From Montifringilla adamsi (taxonomy: Eukaryota > Chordata > Aves > Passeriformes > Passeridae): a stretch of 64,000 bases of DNA. A program made the translations under genes and the position numbers. The notes under the pieces were generated by a model. The model worked only from the letters and a program-made list of their open reading frames with translations, did not search any database and was not told where the DNA came from. The DNA is taken from assembly GCA_017590115.1 (NCBI GenBank), contig JAGGNK010015336.1, positions 1,612,001-1,676,000 on the forward strand, read 5' to 3'. Of this stretch, positions 1 to 11,300 are shown one piece after another. How positions within the stretch are numbered: the stretch's first letter is position 1; every line of letters starts with the position of its first letter.

Positions 1-718
1 CAGCTGCGTTGTCTCACTCAACCTGGCAGATCTGCAACACAGACAGAGAGCCACAAGATAGCATTTGGCAGCTCCTGGTGAGTTTTCACGATAAGCCCTT
101 TATCACAGCCCTTGTTTTGAGTGCTGAGCACCCATCCATGAAAACCGAGCGCCCTGAACTGGGCCCCCCAAAACCAGCCTGGCCGTCCTTGCCTGTCACC
201 CACGGCTGCCCGAGCGCTGCAAAACAAGGCGGCGTTGTTTGCTTTAAAGATCAAAGCTCATTTAAATGCATTGCTTCTCCCTGTCTCCACCTGATATCCA
301 GACAAGATGCCCTGGCTTAGGTGAGTCAGTCCCTGGCTGAAGTCAGCCGCAGTTATCTCTGCGAGGCGGAGGCAGCTCTTGCGTCCTCCTTCTGCCAGCG
401 CCGACCCGCCAGGTCTCTCTCTAATCCCCTCCACCCCCAGACCTTGGACCGAGCCCCGGCTTGGCCGTGACACGTCCCTGGAGGCTGCCCGGGTGCTGTG
501 GGAGAGCAGCGCTGCCTCCTCTGCTCTGCGAGCCCCAAGGGAGATGTTGCAACAGAAGGCAGCACCTGCAGCCAGGGAAGGGCATTTTCACAGCCACCGC
601 TTCTGCACGGAACTCCCCGGCTGCGTGCGGCACATTCAGCTCTCCAGTGGGATGCGGGAGAGGCTGGCTGTTGAGATTTTCCGTGTCTTTGCTTTTTTTT
701 TTATAGTCCCTTGAAAGA
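1..718. other. Non-coding, no gene seen
   Basis: Open frames here use non-ATG starts or show no family resemblance. An AP-1-like TGAGTCA sits at 322-328. Near 660-710 is the left copy of a direct repeat discussed in the findings. Confidence 0.6.
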
Positions 719-788
719 GCTGGGTTAACAGTTGGACTTGAGGTTTTTAAAGGTTTTTCCAACCTAGATGATTCTATGATGCTATGAT
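719..788 (+). mobile_element. CR1 LINE 3'-end fragment
   Basis: GTTGGACTTGAGG, then TTTTTCCAACCT and GATTCTATGATGCTATGA, match the terminal 70 bp of avian CR1. Confidence 0.8.
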
Positions 789-830
789 ATTTAATGAGGG
801 CTGGCTGTTTGGATTTTTCGTGTTTTTTCC

Positions 831-874
831 TTTTTTTTTTTTTTTTAATTTATTTATTTTATTTTTTTTTTTAA
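831..874. repeat. T-rich low-complexity tract
   Basis: Runs of T interrupted by AATTTATTTATTTTA. Confidence 0.9.
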
Positions 875-2219
875 ACGATGGTCTGACAGAGCTCCAGGTG
901 GCTGTTTGGCAGTCACGCTTTTCTCCTCACTTGCTGACGCCGACAGCGAGTGACTCAGCCCTTTCCAAGCTCCCTGCAAGCCTCTTCTCCTGCCACTCAA
1001 ATGTTCTTTCTCTCCCATAGTTAAAGCAAATTCTGCCCCGAGGTCCTGCCCAGCGAGTGGCTCAGACAGGACAGCACGGCTCCTTGCTGTGGTCACGGCA
1101 TGGAGCAGGGATTTGCAGGATTTCCCCTCTGAACAGTGAGGGTTGCTGTGTGAGCCTGGGCAAAGAGTTTCTCCTTCCCCTCCTTGTTCTGTTTCCCAGG
1201 GAAAGCTCCCAGGGCAAAACTCACCCCTGGTGATCCGCCTTCCTGTACCTTTGCCAAGCAGTGCCTAATCCCCCACTTGACTTTTCAGCTATATTTGTTG
1301 CAAACATTTTAATTTTCTTTCCAACCCGAGAGCTGCCCTACATTTTCATCCCTACCAGCATGGGAGTTTCCAGATACTGCAGTGCAAGCAGGGCAGCACC
1401 TCCCACCCACCTTCCAGCACCGTGTGCCCAGACCCACGGGGTCTGCCAGGTCCTGGGGGGACGTCAGACCTTTGCCCCTGCACAGCTGATGGTTCAAGAC
1501 TCCCTGGACACAGAGGGAAGTGGGGAGACCCTTTCAGGCAGCAGGATGTCCTCAGGTGGAGGTGTTGTGAAAGGGCTGATCCCAAGCAGGCAGATGGGAT
1601 CAGTGATGAGAGCTGTGCTGTGCCTGGGAAGAGCCAGTGTTGGCCATGGCAGGCAGCAGCAGTCCAAAATAATCAAAGGAAGGTTTCATCATGGTTCAGA
1701 ATGTACCAAGGCAGCCTTCAGAAAACATTTTTTAATCCAGTCTTATGTGGCTGGTCTGGACTTTACTGAAGACCCTGCAATCTTTGGCTCCTTGTTCTGT
1801 GGAGACCTGTCTTGCTGAGGTGGGGTATGAATACAGACAGGGAGAGCTGTGAGCCATGGCTCATCTCCCAAGGCTTTGGGGTCTCCAGCATGGATGTGTC
1901 TGTGTGAGCTGAGAGTTGTGTGGGTTTCTCTGTGGTGGTAGAGCTCTGAGTGTCCATGACAGTCTCAGATGAGTCCCTCCTGAATCTATGGTGCTGTCCC
2001 TTGACCTCTGATGACTGGAAAGGGAGTTCAGGGATGAATCCAAGCTGTGGATGTCCACCTTGAAGGGGGCGGGGAGGGGAGGTGTTTCACTGATTTTTGT
2101 TGTTGGCAGGACTGAAAGCACTGCAGTCGGTGGCTGTGATGGGCCTCACAGGTACCAACATCCTCTGCTGAGAACGGTTTAAGGCACTATGGACCATGGC
2201 ACCAGTTGGGAAGAGATCA
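875..2219. other. Unique non-coding sequence
   Basis: No splice-bounded or family-like ORF was seen. A 185-codon frame at 1261-1818 has no recognisable domain and a composition typical of chance frames. TGACTCA at 951-957 is an AP-1-like site. Confidence 0.5.
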
Positions 2220-2385
2220 GAGAATCATAGAATGGTTTGAGTTGGAGATGATCTTAGAGATCATCCAGTTCTACCCCTGCCTCCACCATTGGGCAGGGAC
2301 ACTTTCCACCAGACCAGGCTTCTCCAAGCCCCATCCAACCTGGCCTTGAGCACTTGCAGGGATGGGGCAGCCACAGCTTTTCTGG
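2220..2385 (-). mobile_element. CR1 LINE fragment
   Basis: It begins GAATCATAGAATGGTTTGAGTT (the tail, reverse-complemented) and continues through the conserved CCATCCAACCTGGCCTTGA and GGGATGGGGCAGCCACAGC blocks. Confidence 0.88.
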
Positions 2386-3173
2386 GCTGATCCCTGCGAG
2401 CGGCCAACTTAGCCTTTGCCAGAACCCCCCAATTTAATGAACTTTCATAGTACTGCTCTTAGGGAGGGCAGGAACTTGTGCATGGAGTGGCAGCAGCCTA
2501 ACACAGAGAGCTGGGATCTGGCCTGCAAAGGGGTGCACGTTTTTGGGTGACGGAGAGCAAAGAGGAATGCAGCAGGTAGGAGCCAGCATGTACAGGCAGG
2601 AGCGCAGGTGGGTGTTTCTCCAGCACACACGTCGTGTTCAGCAGTCCCCCAGCTCTTCTGCTTGAGAAGAGAGGCAGCAATTACGCTGATTGAAGGCCCA
2701 GTTGCTTCTTGCACAAGGAGGAGGCAGTGCCCCTTGCAGCTGCGATTCAAAGCCTACAGGAGATAAGGATCTGCCATGCCAAGCACTTGGGAAGTGCTGG
2801 GGGAATCCAAGGACAGCTCTGGCCACGCCACCCTGCTTCACCTCTATCCTCTTCCCAGCTGGCATCTGGCTTAAAAGCCTTCCTGAGCCTAGAGCAGCAC
2901 ACAGGGAGTTTCCTCCCCACTCTTCCATGCAACCCCCATGTAATTACTTGGGAGCTCACACAACTTTGTGTTGGCTTTGCTTGCTTACCAGCCTGTTTGT
3001 GCAAGCTCCAACTCCTCAGCCTCCATGGAGACGCTGTCTTTGCCTTCCTTGGTCATGGGGAGCAGAGTTAAAAACCCAGCTGATTTCATGCGATCAGGTG
3101 AGGTGTGTCTAGTGTGCCCTCTGGGTGTATTTCAGGGTGTCCAATCAAGGTTAGGCCATGCTCTACTGGATAT
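2386..3173. other. Unique non-coding sequence between two CR1 copies
   Basis: Overlapping open frames on both strands (for example 2690-3112) lack recognisable domains and splice context. Confidence 0.5.
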
Positions 3174-3575
3174 AAAATCACAGAATGGTTTGGGTTGGAA
3201 GGGGCCTTCAAGGTCATAGAGTTCCAAATGCCCCACCATGGGAAGGGAAACTTTCCCCCAGGTCAGGCTGTTCCAGGCCCCATCCAAGCTGGCCTTGAAC
3301 ACTTCCAGGGATGGGGCAGCCACAGCTTCTCTGGGCAACCTGTGCCAGGGTCTCACCACCCTCACAGGCAAGAATTTCTTCTTCATACCTAATCTAAACC
3401 CACCCTCTGTCAGTTTGAAGCCATTCCCTGTTAGGTGTCACCCTGTCACGCCAAGCCCTTGCAAATTCTCCCTCCAGTTCTCTTGTAGCTCTGGAAGGTG
3501 CTCTGAGGCCTTCCTGAAGCCCTCTCTTCTCCAGCTGGAACAAACTCCCCCATCCACTTCCACCCTTGGCCAGAG
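3174..3575 (-). mobile_element. CR1 LINE 3' fragment, about 0.4 kb
   Basis: It runs from AAAATCACAGAATGGTTTGG through the CTGGCCTTGAACACTTCCAG and TCTAAACCCACCCTCTGTCAG blocks to CTTCTCCAGCTGGAAC, then degrades. The candidate poly(A) signal lies about 90 bp beyond. Confidence 0.92.
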
Positions 3576-3660
3576 TTCAGCTCTGCCTTTGCCTCCCACA
3601 TCCTGATAATTCCCATTAGCAGCACCAGGCACACAGGGATGTACAAAACAGTGAACGCTT

Positions 3661-3666
3661 TTTATT
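3661..3666 (-). terminator. Candidate distal polyadenylation signal AATAAA
   Basis: On the minus strand GCGAAATAAAAAGCG contains a canonical AATAAA. It is followed about 15-30 nt later by TGTTTTGTACA and then a GT-rich stretch (CCTGTGTGCC), the expected order of signal, cleavage site and downstream element. It is the only canonical AATAAA I found on this strand between here and the PTP4A3 stop codon. Confidence 0.5.
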
Positions 3667-3902
3667 TCGCTGCTGGAGTGTAACCACTGTAATTTCATAA
3701 AACTCAAAAAAACAACAAAAAAAAAAAGTGATTACCGAAGGCATACATTTTTTTTTCTTTTTACACAAGACGTTAAGTAAACAGACATGTTTCTTTTTAA
3801 AAAGGTTATAAAGTGTCAAGATCCTATACCTCATCTGCATATTCAAAGTGATGCCATCTGATACAAAAAGCATTGGGTACAATAATTTAGCTATGGCTCA
3901 GA

Positions 3903-3991
3903 CCAAAAAAAAAAAAACCAAAAAAAAACCCAAAAAACCCCACAAAACCAAAAAAAAAAAAACCAAAACCAAAAAAAACCCAACAAAAAAA
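3903..3991. repeat. A/C-rich low-complexity tract
   Basis: Poly-A runs of 6-13 bases broken by CC or CCC. Confidence 0.9.
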
Positions 3992-5506
3992 AGTCATCTG
4001 GGCTTAATCTACACACTACTATGGTTGCCCAGGGGGTTAAAAAGGAAAATATGCAGCTCTTTGTTGCACAGAAAGGAACAGCAGGGAAGTGGAGAGTTCA
4101 TTGGGAGATCATAGTCTGAAGGGAAGCAGCGGAACGCCCCCTCCCCGGGAATGTCTGCAAGAGCCCGGCCCAGGACTCCCCCTCTGTGCCAAGAAACCAG
4201 CCACATTTGTCTCCCACCAGACAGAATCCCATCCAAACCCACCCGCCAAGCTGCACCTACCCAGCGTGCTGGCAGCAAATAAGATACAAGACCTTGGAAA
4301 CTGCATGGAAGTCACGAATCTCCCTGTGTGCTTTCCCACTGGGACTAATAAAAACCAAACAAACCCAAGGAAAAAAATAAAAAAGGAAACGACTCGTTCT
4401 ATTGTGGGTAGAGCCAGACTCTGCTTTCTCGGGAAATCTGTTCCACATAAACCTCTGAAGCTCCCAGCCCAAGCACCACAGTGTCAGCCTTACTGCAAGA
4501 CTCGTAATATGAATTTACAAATGCGAAGTCTTTACATGTGTGTCACCAGAACCTTTCTGAAATTACGAGCTGGACATTTGTGATGGCCACATTTCCTGCC
4601 TTCCCACCATCCCACCCCCTCAACGTGCTCCATCTGACTGGAAAACAATCAACAGAAGGGATATTTGAGGGCATATGTGTGCTGTGTGTCCCTGGTGAGA
4701 GGACACAGCTACAAGTTGCTGCTCAGATTTATCCTCTCACACGAGGCTCAGACATGACTGACTCCTGGGTAAAGGCTACAGGCTCTTGGTTTGATGGTTG
4801 GGGCACCTCTGCTTTGCCGTCCCTTGGGTCTCCTAAGTTCTTGCACCAGTTTGGAGCCTTGTCCCTGCAAATTGTGGTGGCTTTCCACAGAGGGTGAGGG
4901 GGTGGATAGGGATGAGAAATTATTAAAACCCAGTCTGAGCCTTTGCTTCTGGAGAAAAGTGCAGGATGAGGTGGCTGGTTTGTAGCCAAAGCCATGGGGT
5001 GTCTGTTCCCTGTGACATCTGCCAGGACTCGACGGAAACAACCGGAGCAGTGACAGCATTGGCAAATACATCAGATTTTTAAGGGTCTCCTTTCAGCATC
5101 TTGGCTTTTGAGGTGAAATGAGGATTAGTGTACAAGGAGAGAACCCAAGACCATGAGCCCTTGGCTGCTTAGGCCTCGCTCTGGTGTTGTCTACTGAGTT
5201 TCAACCTTTCCCCTTGCCTAACTGTCAAGACTTTTGAGGTCTTTGAGATTTCTAACCCAAATCCCACTTGGAAGACCCCTCAATTTCCCCAGCCTGTTGC
5301 TTCTGTAACCTTCTCTAGGCTGAAACATCAAGGAGCTGGTACCTCAGAGAAAGGAGCCCAAGTTCATATAAAAAAAATCCCAAATATTTGGCAGTCCAAC
5401 CCAGAGAAACTTTTGAATTCAGCCCTTCATGCAAAACAGCATCTCCTGGGCAGCCAAGGTATCCTTTCCATGGAAGCAGCACATTTTAGGGTTAAGGGGG
5501 AAAACA

Positions 5507-5507
<1 letters not shown>

Positions 5508-5544
<37 letters not shown>
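5508..5544 (+). repeat. Poly(A) run, 37 bases
   Basis: An uninterrupted A homopolymer. No retrocopy is recognisable upstream of it, so it is likely a simple expansion. Confidence 0.9.
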
Positions 5545-5546
<2 letters not shown>

Positions 5547-8216
5547 AAAAATATCTAGGACAATTAAATCAGCATGATTTGTTGGTTTTTTTTTGGTTTT
5601 TTTTCAGTAACTCATAAACTGAGGAGGATCAAGATGCCACTGTGCCAGCCAGATGCCCTCAGGATTTGGCCACATGGCCAGATCAAGGACTGCTTTTATA
5701 CCAGGAGCTCCCTAATTTTAAGGTGATTGGGTTAATGCTACATAAAGCAAAGCCTGTCCCCCTCATGTTCCCCAGGCCAGCCCCCCAAGCTGAGGTCTAA
5801 GTGAAGTCTTGCTCAAGAGCAGCTCAAGGAAGCTGAATTCAAATCCCTGTCCCCAGCCTGAGTCCAGCTCAAAGGCATTGTGGCTGAATCCCAGGACCTC
5901 TTGCCCTGGGCAACATTCCAGGTGATGCTGCCATGAGCATGGGTGAGGAAAACTCATCCTGCCAGGACAGGAACATCTCCAGGCCCATAAAGCAACAGTT
6001 CCCACAAGAAAGGGCATGGGACTGGGAGGTTTCCTGGCTAGCAGGGACTGAGGCTGTCACCACCACAATGCCAATGTCCCTGGGGAAGAAGCAGCACCTA
6101 TTTTAGCAGCAGGAGGACAGACCCAAGCAGGAAGGGGATGGTGATCCAACCAGCAAGGTGCTCTAATATAGGGTCAGGCCTTTTTATCAGCCCAATCCAC
6201 ACTCTTCCAGATCAACATAGGCCCTCTGACCATTGCTGCCTTCTCCACGAGTCATGGGAACCAACAGCCTGGGATAGAGCAGGAGAAACTCAAGGGATTG
6301 AAGGCTGTCCCACAATGTTGGACAGGCCCAAAGTGTGTGGTATGACAACTCCAGGGCCACATGTGGAGGGTCCCCACCTCACTCAGCACCAGAGCTTATC
6401 CCACAGGACGGCCTTCCCTGCTGTGCAGTGGGGTTGGCCCCTACCAGGACAGGTGAAGTGGTGCTGGAAACAGCTCCAAACACCTCTGCTGCTCACCCAA
6501 GTGGTGGTTCAAAGCAGGCCCCAGCCTTCTGCAGGTACTGAAGGTGTCTAACCAGCCTTCCTCACCACCTGTCCCAAGAGATGAACGCCCTGAAGCTAAT
6601 GTCTCTGGATATCAGTATTTTGGAAGGCACACAAACCTTTGGAGAGTCCCATCTCAGGGTCAACAGAACACTGAGGGCATCTCAAGCTGCTCAGCCCAAA
6701 ACCTCAAGAGGTGGATGATCAGCCCTCCTTGTCCCAACAAGTGTGATCCTCTGCAGCTGAGGTGTGAGCAGCAGTGAGCCCAAAGGACCCCTGGAGCATC
6801 CCCTGGGCCACATGTATATTCTGGTGATAGTGGATGGCAGCCAGCTGTGACACAGTGCTGGGGATCAGTCTGGGGGACCATGGGTCACCTCCTGGGCTCT
6901 ACTGGGCAGTGACAAGAGAAAGAAAGGCCAGAGGATGTGTGGAAGACAAACAGGGTATTTTTTTAAGTTTTTTTTTTTCCTTTAATTAGCAAATTTCTTG
7001 TTATCCTCATTAAAAGAAAAAAAAACACCCCCACACCCCCTACATGGCCACTGCTCCAGCTGCTGCAAGCGTTCAAAGGCAGAAAGTTGAGAGATGTTTC
7101 ATGTCCCAGCTCAGGGGCAGCTCTGAGCCCAGCCCACCTGGGTGTGTGCTGGGGGTGCCAGGCGCCTCGGTACAGACATGGAAAAGGCAGGTGCAAAATC
7201 AGGCGATGTGCTCTTGCCAGGAACACCCAAAATCCCCTAGGAGAGCTGCAGCCCAGCCCCTTGGCCAGCAAATGCAGTGGAGGACCTGAATGTGCCTTGA
7301 GAGGCACAGTGTGTCCCCAGGGTACTGCAGCCAGAATTGGGGTTTGTGCCACAGCTCAGGGGTGGGGACAGGACAGCAGAGAACCCACCACCCTGGGCAC
7401 TGAATTTGGAAGCTATAAATAAGAGCACCCCACACTCTGGGGGACCCAGTGCTGATCTAGCACCCCAGCAAAGCTGAGTGCCTCAAAGCCCTGCTGTGGC
7501 CCCCGAGGTTCCCAACAGCTCTGCCTTCACTGGAGCTGGAACTCCATCTGCAGCATCCTGGCTGGCACTGAGGCAACAGGGAGGTGGTGAGCTGACAAAG
7601 GGGCCAGGAGAAAGGGAACAGTGCTGGGGGTCTTAGCTCAGCCCTTCCCCTGGTCACATGGTCACTGAGCTTAGAGCCCCTGTCACCTCTCCCTGCTATC
7701 ACCACCTTCCCCCCTGAGGCCACTGTGCCATCCCCACCTTCATCCCTGCTGCTGCAGCCCTTAATTTATGGGGAAGAGGTGGGGAAAGGTTTTTCTGGGG
7801 GTGCTCGGGCACTTCTGCATCCCATCCTTTCTCTGCTGGCAGAGCCCGGCCTGCATCACCCCAAACCAAGCACCCTTTGCCCACCCCTCTCAGTGCAATG
7901 GGAGGGGAAAGGGGGGAGGAGGATGGTGATGAAGAACGGTCACACGAGCTCATTGCCTGCTAACACCAAGAGTCTAAGGACAGTGCTGCCTTCCCTCCTT
8001 GGGGCTGCAGCTGGAGAGAGCAGCCTTTTTTGGGGATCCAGCAAGACGAGTGTGCTGTGAGTGCTGGAACACACTGGAGATGCTCCATGTCCCCAGCCCA
8101 ACCCTGGCAGAGGGGCAGCACATGGGAAATGCAGGGCTGGGCCAGGAGGTGAGGGGGGGGGATGTGTGCGAGTGCCTGGGGGTCTGTGCACGGATTTTGG
8201 CAAGAGGTCATTGAGG

Positions 8217-8334
8217 TTACATGATGCAGCATTTGTTCTTGTGGTTATGAGGGTCCTTAAATCGGAGTCTCTGCTTTGGTCGGTATTTTTCCAAGTACGT
8301 CAGCTGCTTGCTGTTGATGGCTCCTCTGCGCTTC
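8217..8334 (-). CDS. PTP4A3: PTP4A3 terminal coding exon with prenylation box
   Basis: After the acceptor CCCCGCAG this exon encodes [17 protein letters not shown], then a basic tail, and ends CCIM-stop (TAA at 8219-8217). Cys170 of the CAAX box is the expected farnesylation site, and the preceding Lys/Arg/His-rich segment should aid membrane binding. The 3' UTR continues leftward from 8216. Confidence 0.96.
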
Positions 8335-11300
8335 CTGCGGGGACAGAGAAATGCCAGAACAGTCAGAGGTGTGGCATGAGATCCTCCCCACCCCAAACCA
8401 CTCTTGTTGGGGGGGCTGAGCCCCCCTGCCTGGAGCAGGAAGGCATTTTGTATGCTGAAGCCAGGTGCACCCTCCAGGGAATGGAGACAGGCACTGACCC
8501 CAGCAGCTTTCCTTGCTCATCCACCCTTTGAGTCCCAGGACGTGGAGGGCTGGGGAGGAAACGTGGGGCAGAGGTGGGGTGACTGCGAAAAGCCCCTCAG
8601 GGATGCTCCATGCCAATGCCTTGTTTTCCCACTCCCAAAGAGAAAAGCAACCCCAGTGTCACCAAAAAAACCAAACCCTGGGACATGCCTGGTGTCTCCA
8701 TTCCCTCAGGGAGAGACTTTCTGCCCTAACACCACTTACTGTCGGATGAACTGGATGGCATCTTCATACTTCATCCCACTCTCGATCAAGGCCAGCGCGA
8801 CAAGGACGGGAGCGCTGAAAGGCAGAAGCAGAGGCTGTCACTCCCCAGTCATACAGCCCAGAGGTTGATATCCATCATTTAAAGTTCAAGAAGAAGCTCA
8901 GGTAGCAGATCTCCCCCATCAACACCTACTCTCCCACGAAGGTTTCACAAAACCCTGCTCAAAGAGGGACTGGGAAAAGGAAGGAGGAGTATTGGCATGG
9001 TTGTCCCTCTCCTGCCTTCATGGGGATGTGGCAGCTGGGACAAAACCCTGCTCAGAGGGGGGCCGGGGAAGGGAAAGAGGAGAGCTGGCATGGTTTTCCC
9101 TCTCCTGCATTCATGAGGGGTGGCAGCTGAGGTGCTGGGCTTGGACTCACCGCCCCAGGCCGGCCACGCAGTGCACGGCCACGCAGCAACCGGGGTCCTC
9201 GCAGAACTTGGTCTTCAACAAGTTGAGCCAATCTTCCACAATCTTGCTGGGAGGAGGTGCTCCATCATCAAATGGCCAATCCTGCAAGGTTGAGAAGAGA
9301 GAAATGCTGTCAAGTCTCTGAGGAAAACCTTTCAGGGGTTGTTTTTCACTCGGGGTGATGGTGTTTGGGGCCTCAGCTGCAGGGAGGTAGAAGAGTGCCA
9401 GAACTGGGCTCACAGCATAGCTCTGTGGGGATACAGGTGGTTTTGTGGCATCATCTGGCATACAGGAATTCCCTGGCTGCTTTGGCTCAGGGTTTGAAGT
9501 CATACAAATCTAGGTCTGGAGTCCTCTGGCCTCCTATGGACAGGTTCAGCCTACAGGAGCAGCTGTAGGATCTACAACATGGTCCCCAGGACCTCCTGCT
9601 TCTGCAGACCAGGATGGCCACCCCATGCTGCATCCCCATCCAGATGACCTCACTGAGCTTTGGGGTAATGCAGTTCCCATCCTCCCCCCTGCTAGCTCTT
9701 ATTCCAGCACTTGGGAGCACACTGTAGGGAATTTGAGCAAAGGTGGCTTGAAGATGGTTGAAATCCCAGAGGTTGATGTGGTGCTGAAATTCAGCTTCCT
9801 GCAACACATGGAGAGGAACACCAAAAGAATGGCCTGAGGACCCACTAACACAGCCCTAGAGAGAGAGTCAAAGGGAGTGAGATCACTCCAAACAGGGCAA
9901 TTTAAATACCATCCTTCAGGAAAGGCTATTAAGGGACAAAGAAAAATATCCCATCTTCTGAGCTTCATCCTCAAGTTGCAGGGGTTCAAAATTGGAGCAT
10001 GGTGAGGAAATTGGTCAAATGGATTCTGCATTTGATACCCTTCAGCCCTGGGCTCAGTTAAGAGGGGTAAGTGTCCCAAAATGGGGATTTCTTTCCTAAA
10101 ACAGATTTGTCAGGGGGAGCATGGCCACTGGCCATGCAGCACTGAAGAGAGAAACAGGAAGGGCAGCATCACTTGGAGAGCATGTGACTTGGTGAGCCCT
10201 GAAGGGTGAGGGGCACTGGGCTCTAATCCTAGATTTTGAGGAGTGAGTCACTAAGCTGCTGTGCTGGAGTCACCCTTGGTGTGAGATGGCAAAATAAGCT
10301 GCTTCACTTCAGTGTTTGAACAGGTGGTGTGATTTCTGTTGGGATTTGATAGCAAAGGAGCACACTGGGCTTCAGGGTATTTGTAGTGTTTAAGCCAGAC
10401 TCCCTGGCTGGCCTGTGCCTGTCCTGCAAGGCCATCTCTTCCCTACAGCCATGAGTGCAGGCCAGGGGCTCACACCAGGGATGACACAGCACCCTACAGA
10501 ATCATCCCGTGATGGAATGGCTTGGGATGGAAGGCACCTTCAAATATCATCTAGTCCAACCCTCTGTCATGGCAGGGACACCTTCCATTATCCCAGGTTG
10601 CTGTAACCTGGCCATGAACACTTCCAGAGATGGGGCAGCCTCAATTTCTCTGGGTAACCTGTGCCAGTGTCTCACCACTCTCATGATAAAAACCTTTTTC
10701 CTTATGTCTCATCCAAATCTGCCCTCTGTCAGTTTAAAGACATTCCCCCTTGGTCCATCACTACATGCCTGTGTAAATAGTGCAGCTCTCCTGCAGCCCC
10801 ATTAGGGACTGGAAGGGGCTTTAAGGTCCCCCCAGAGCCTTCACTTCTCCATATATAGACCTATATATGATCTATACATAGAAGCACAGAATTGTTCAGG
10901 TTGGAAAAGCCCTCTAAGATCATCAAGTCCACCTGTTAACCCAGCACTGGCAAGGCCACCACTAAACCATGCCTCCAAGTGCCACATCCACAGCTCTTTT
11001 AAACCCCTCCAGGGATGGTGACTCCACCACTTTCCTGGGCAGGTTGTTTCAATGGTTGACAACTCTTTCAGTGAAGAAATTTTTCCTAATATCCAATCTA
11101 AAACTCCCCTGGAGCAACTGAAGGTCATTCCCTCCTGTCCTGTTGCTTGCTACCTGTGAGAAGAGACCAACCCCCACCTGGCTACAATCTCCTTTCAGGG
11201 AATTGTAGAGAGGAAAAGATCTTCCCCAAGCCTTCTTTTCTCAAGGCTAAACACCTCCAGCTGCTCCTCATCAGACTTGTGCACCAAGATATATTTATAT

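Larger units (their letters stand above)
3640..8216 (-). other. PTP4A3: Candidate 3' UTR / downstream region of PTP4A3
   Basis: No coding exon is recognisable between the PTP4A3 stop codon and the CR1 element ending near 3570. On the minus strand the segment 4600-3640 has a UTR-like texture: unique, AT-leaning, with U-rich and AU-rich stretches ending in a canonical poly(A) signal. A 37-base homopolymer (5544-5508, poly-U in the sense RNA) and an A/C-rich tract (3991-3903) lie inside. The transcript may instead end at a more proximal weak signal; one ATTAAA occurs on the minus strand near 6980. The extent is inferred. Confidence 0.4.

Noticed and set aside
5400..5550. 37-base poly(A) considered as a retrocopy tail
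   Set aside because: No mRNA-like sequence or target-site duplication recognised upstream of it.
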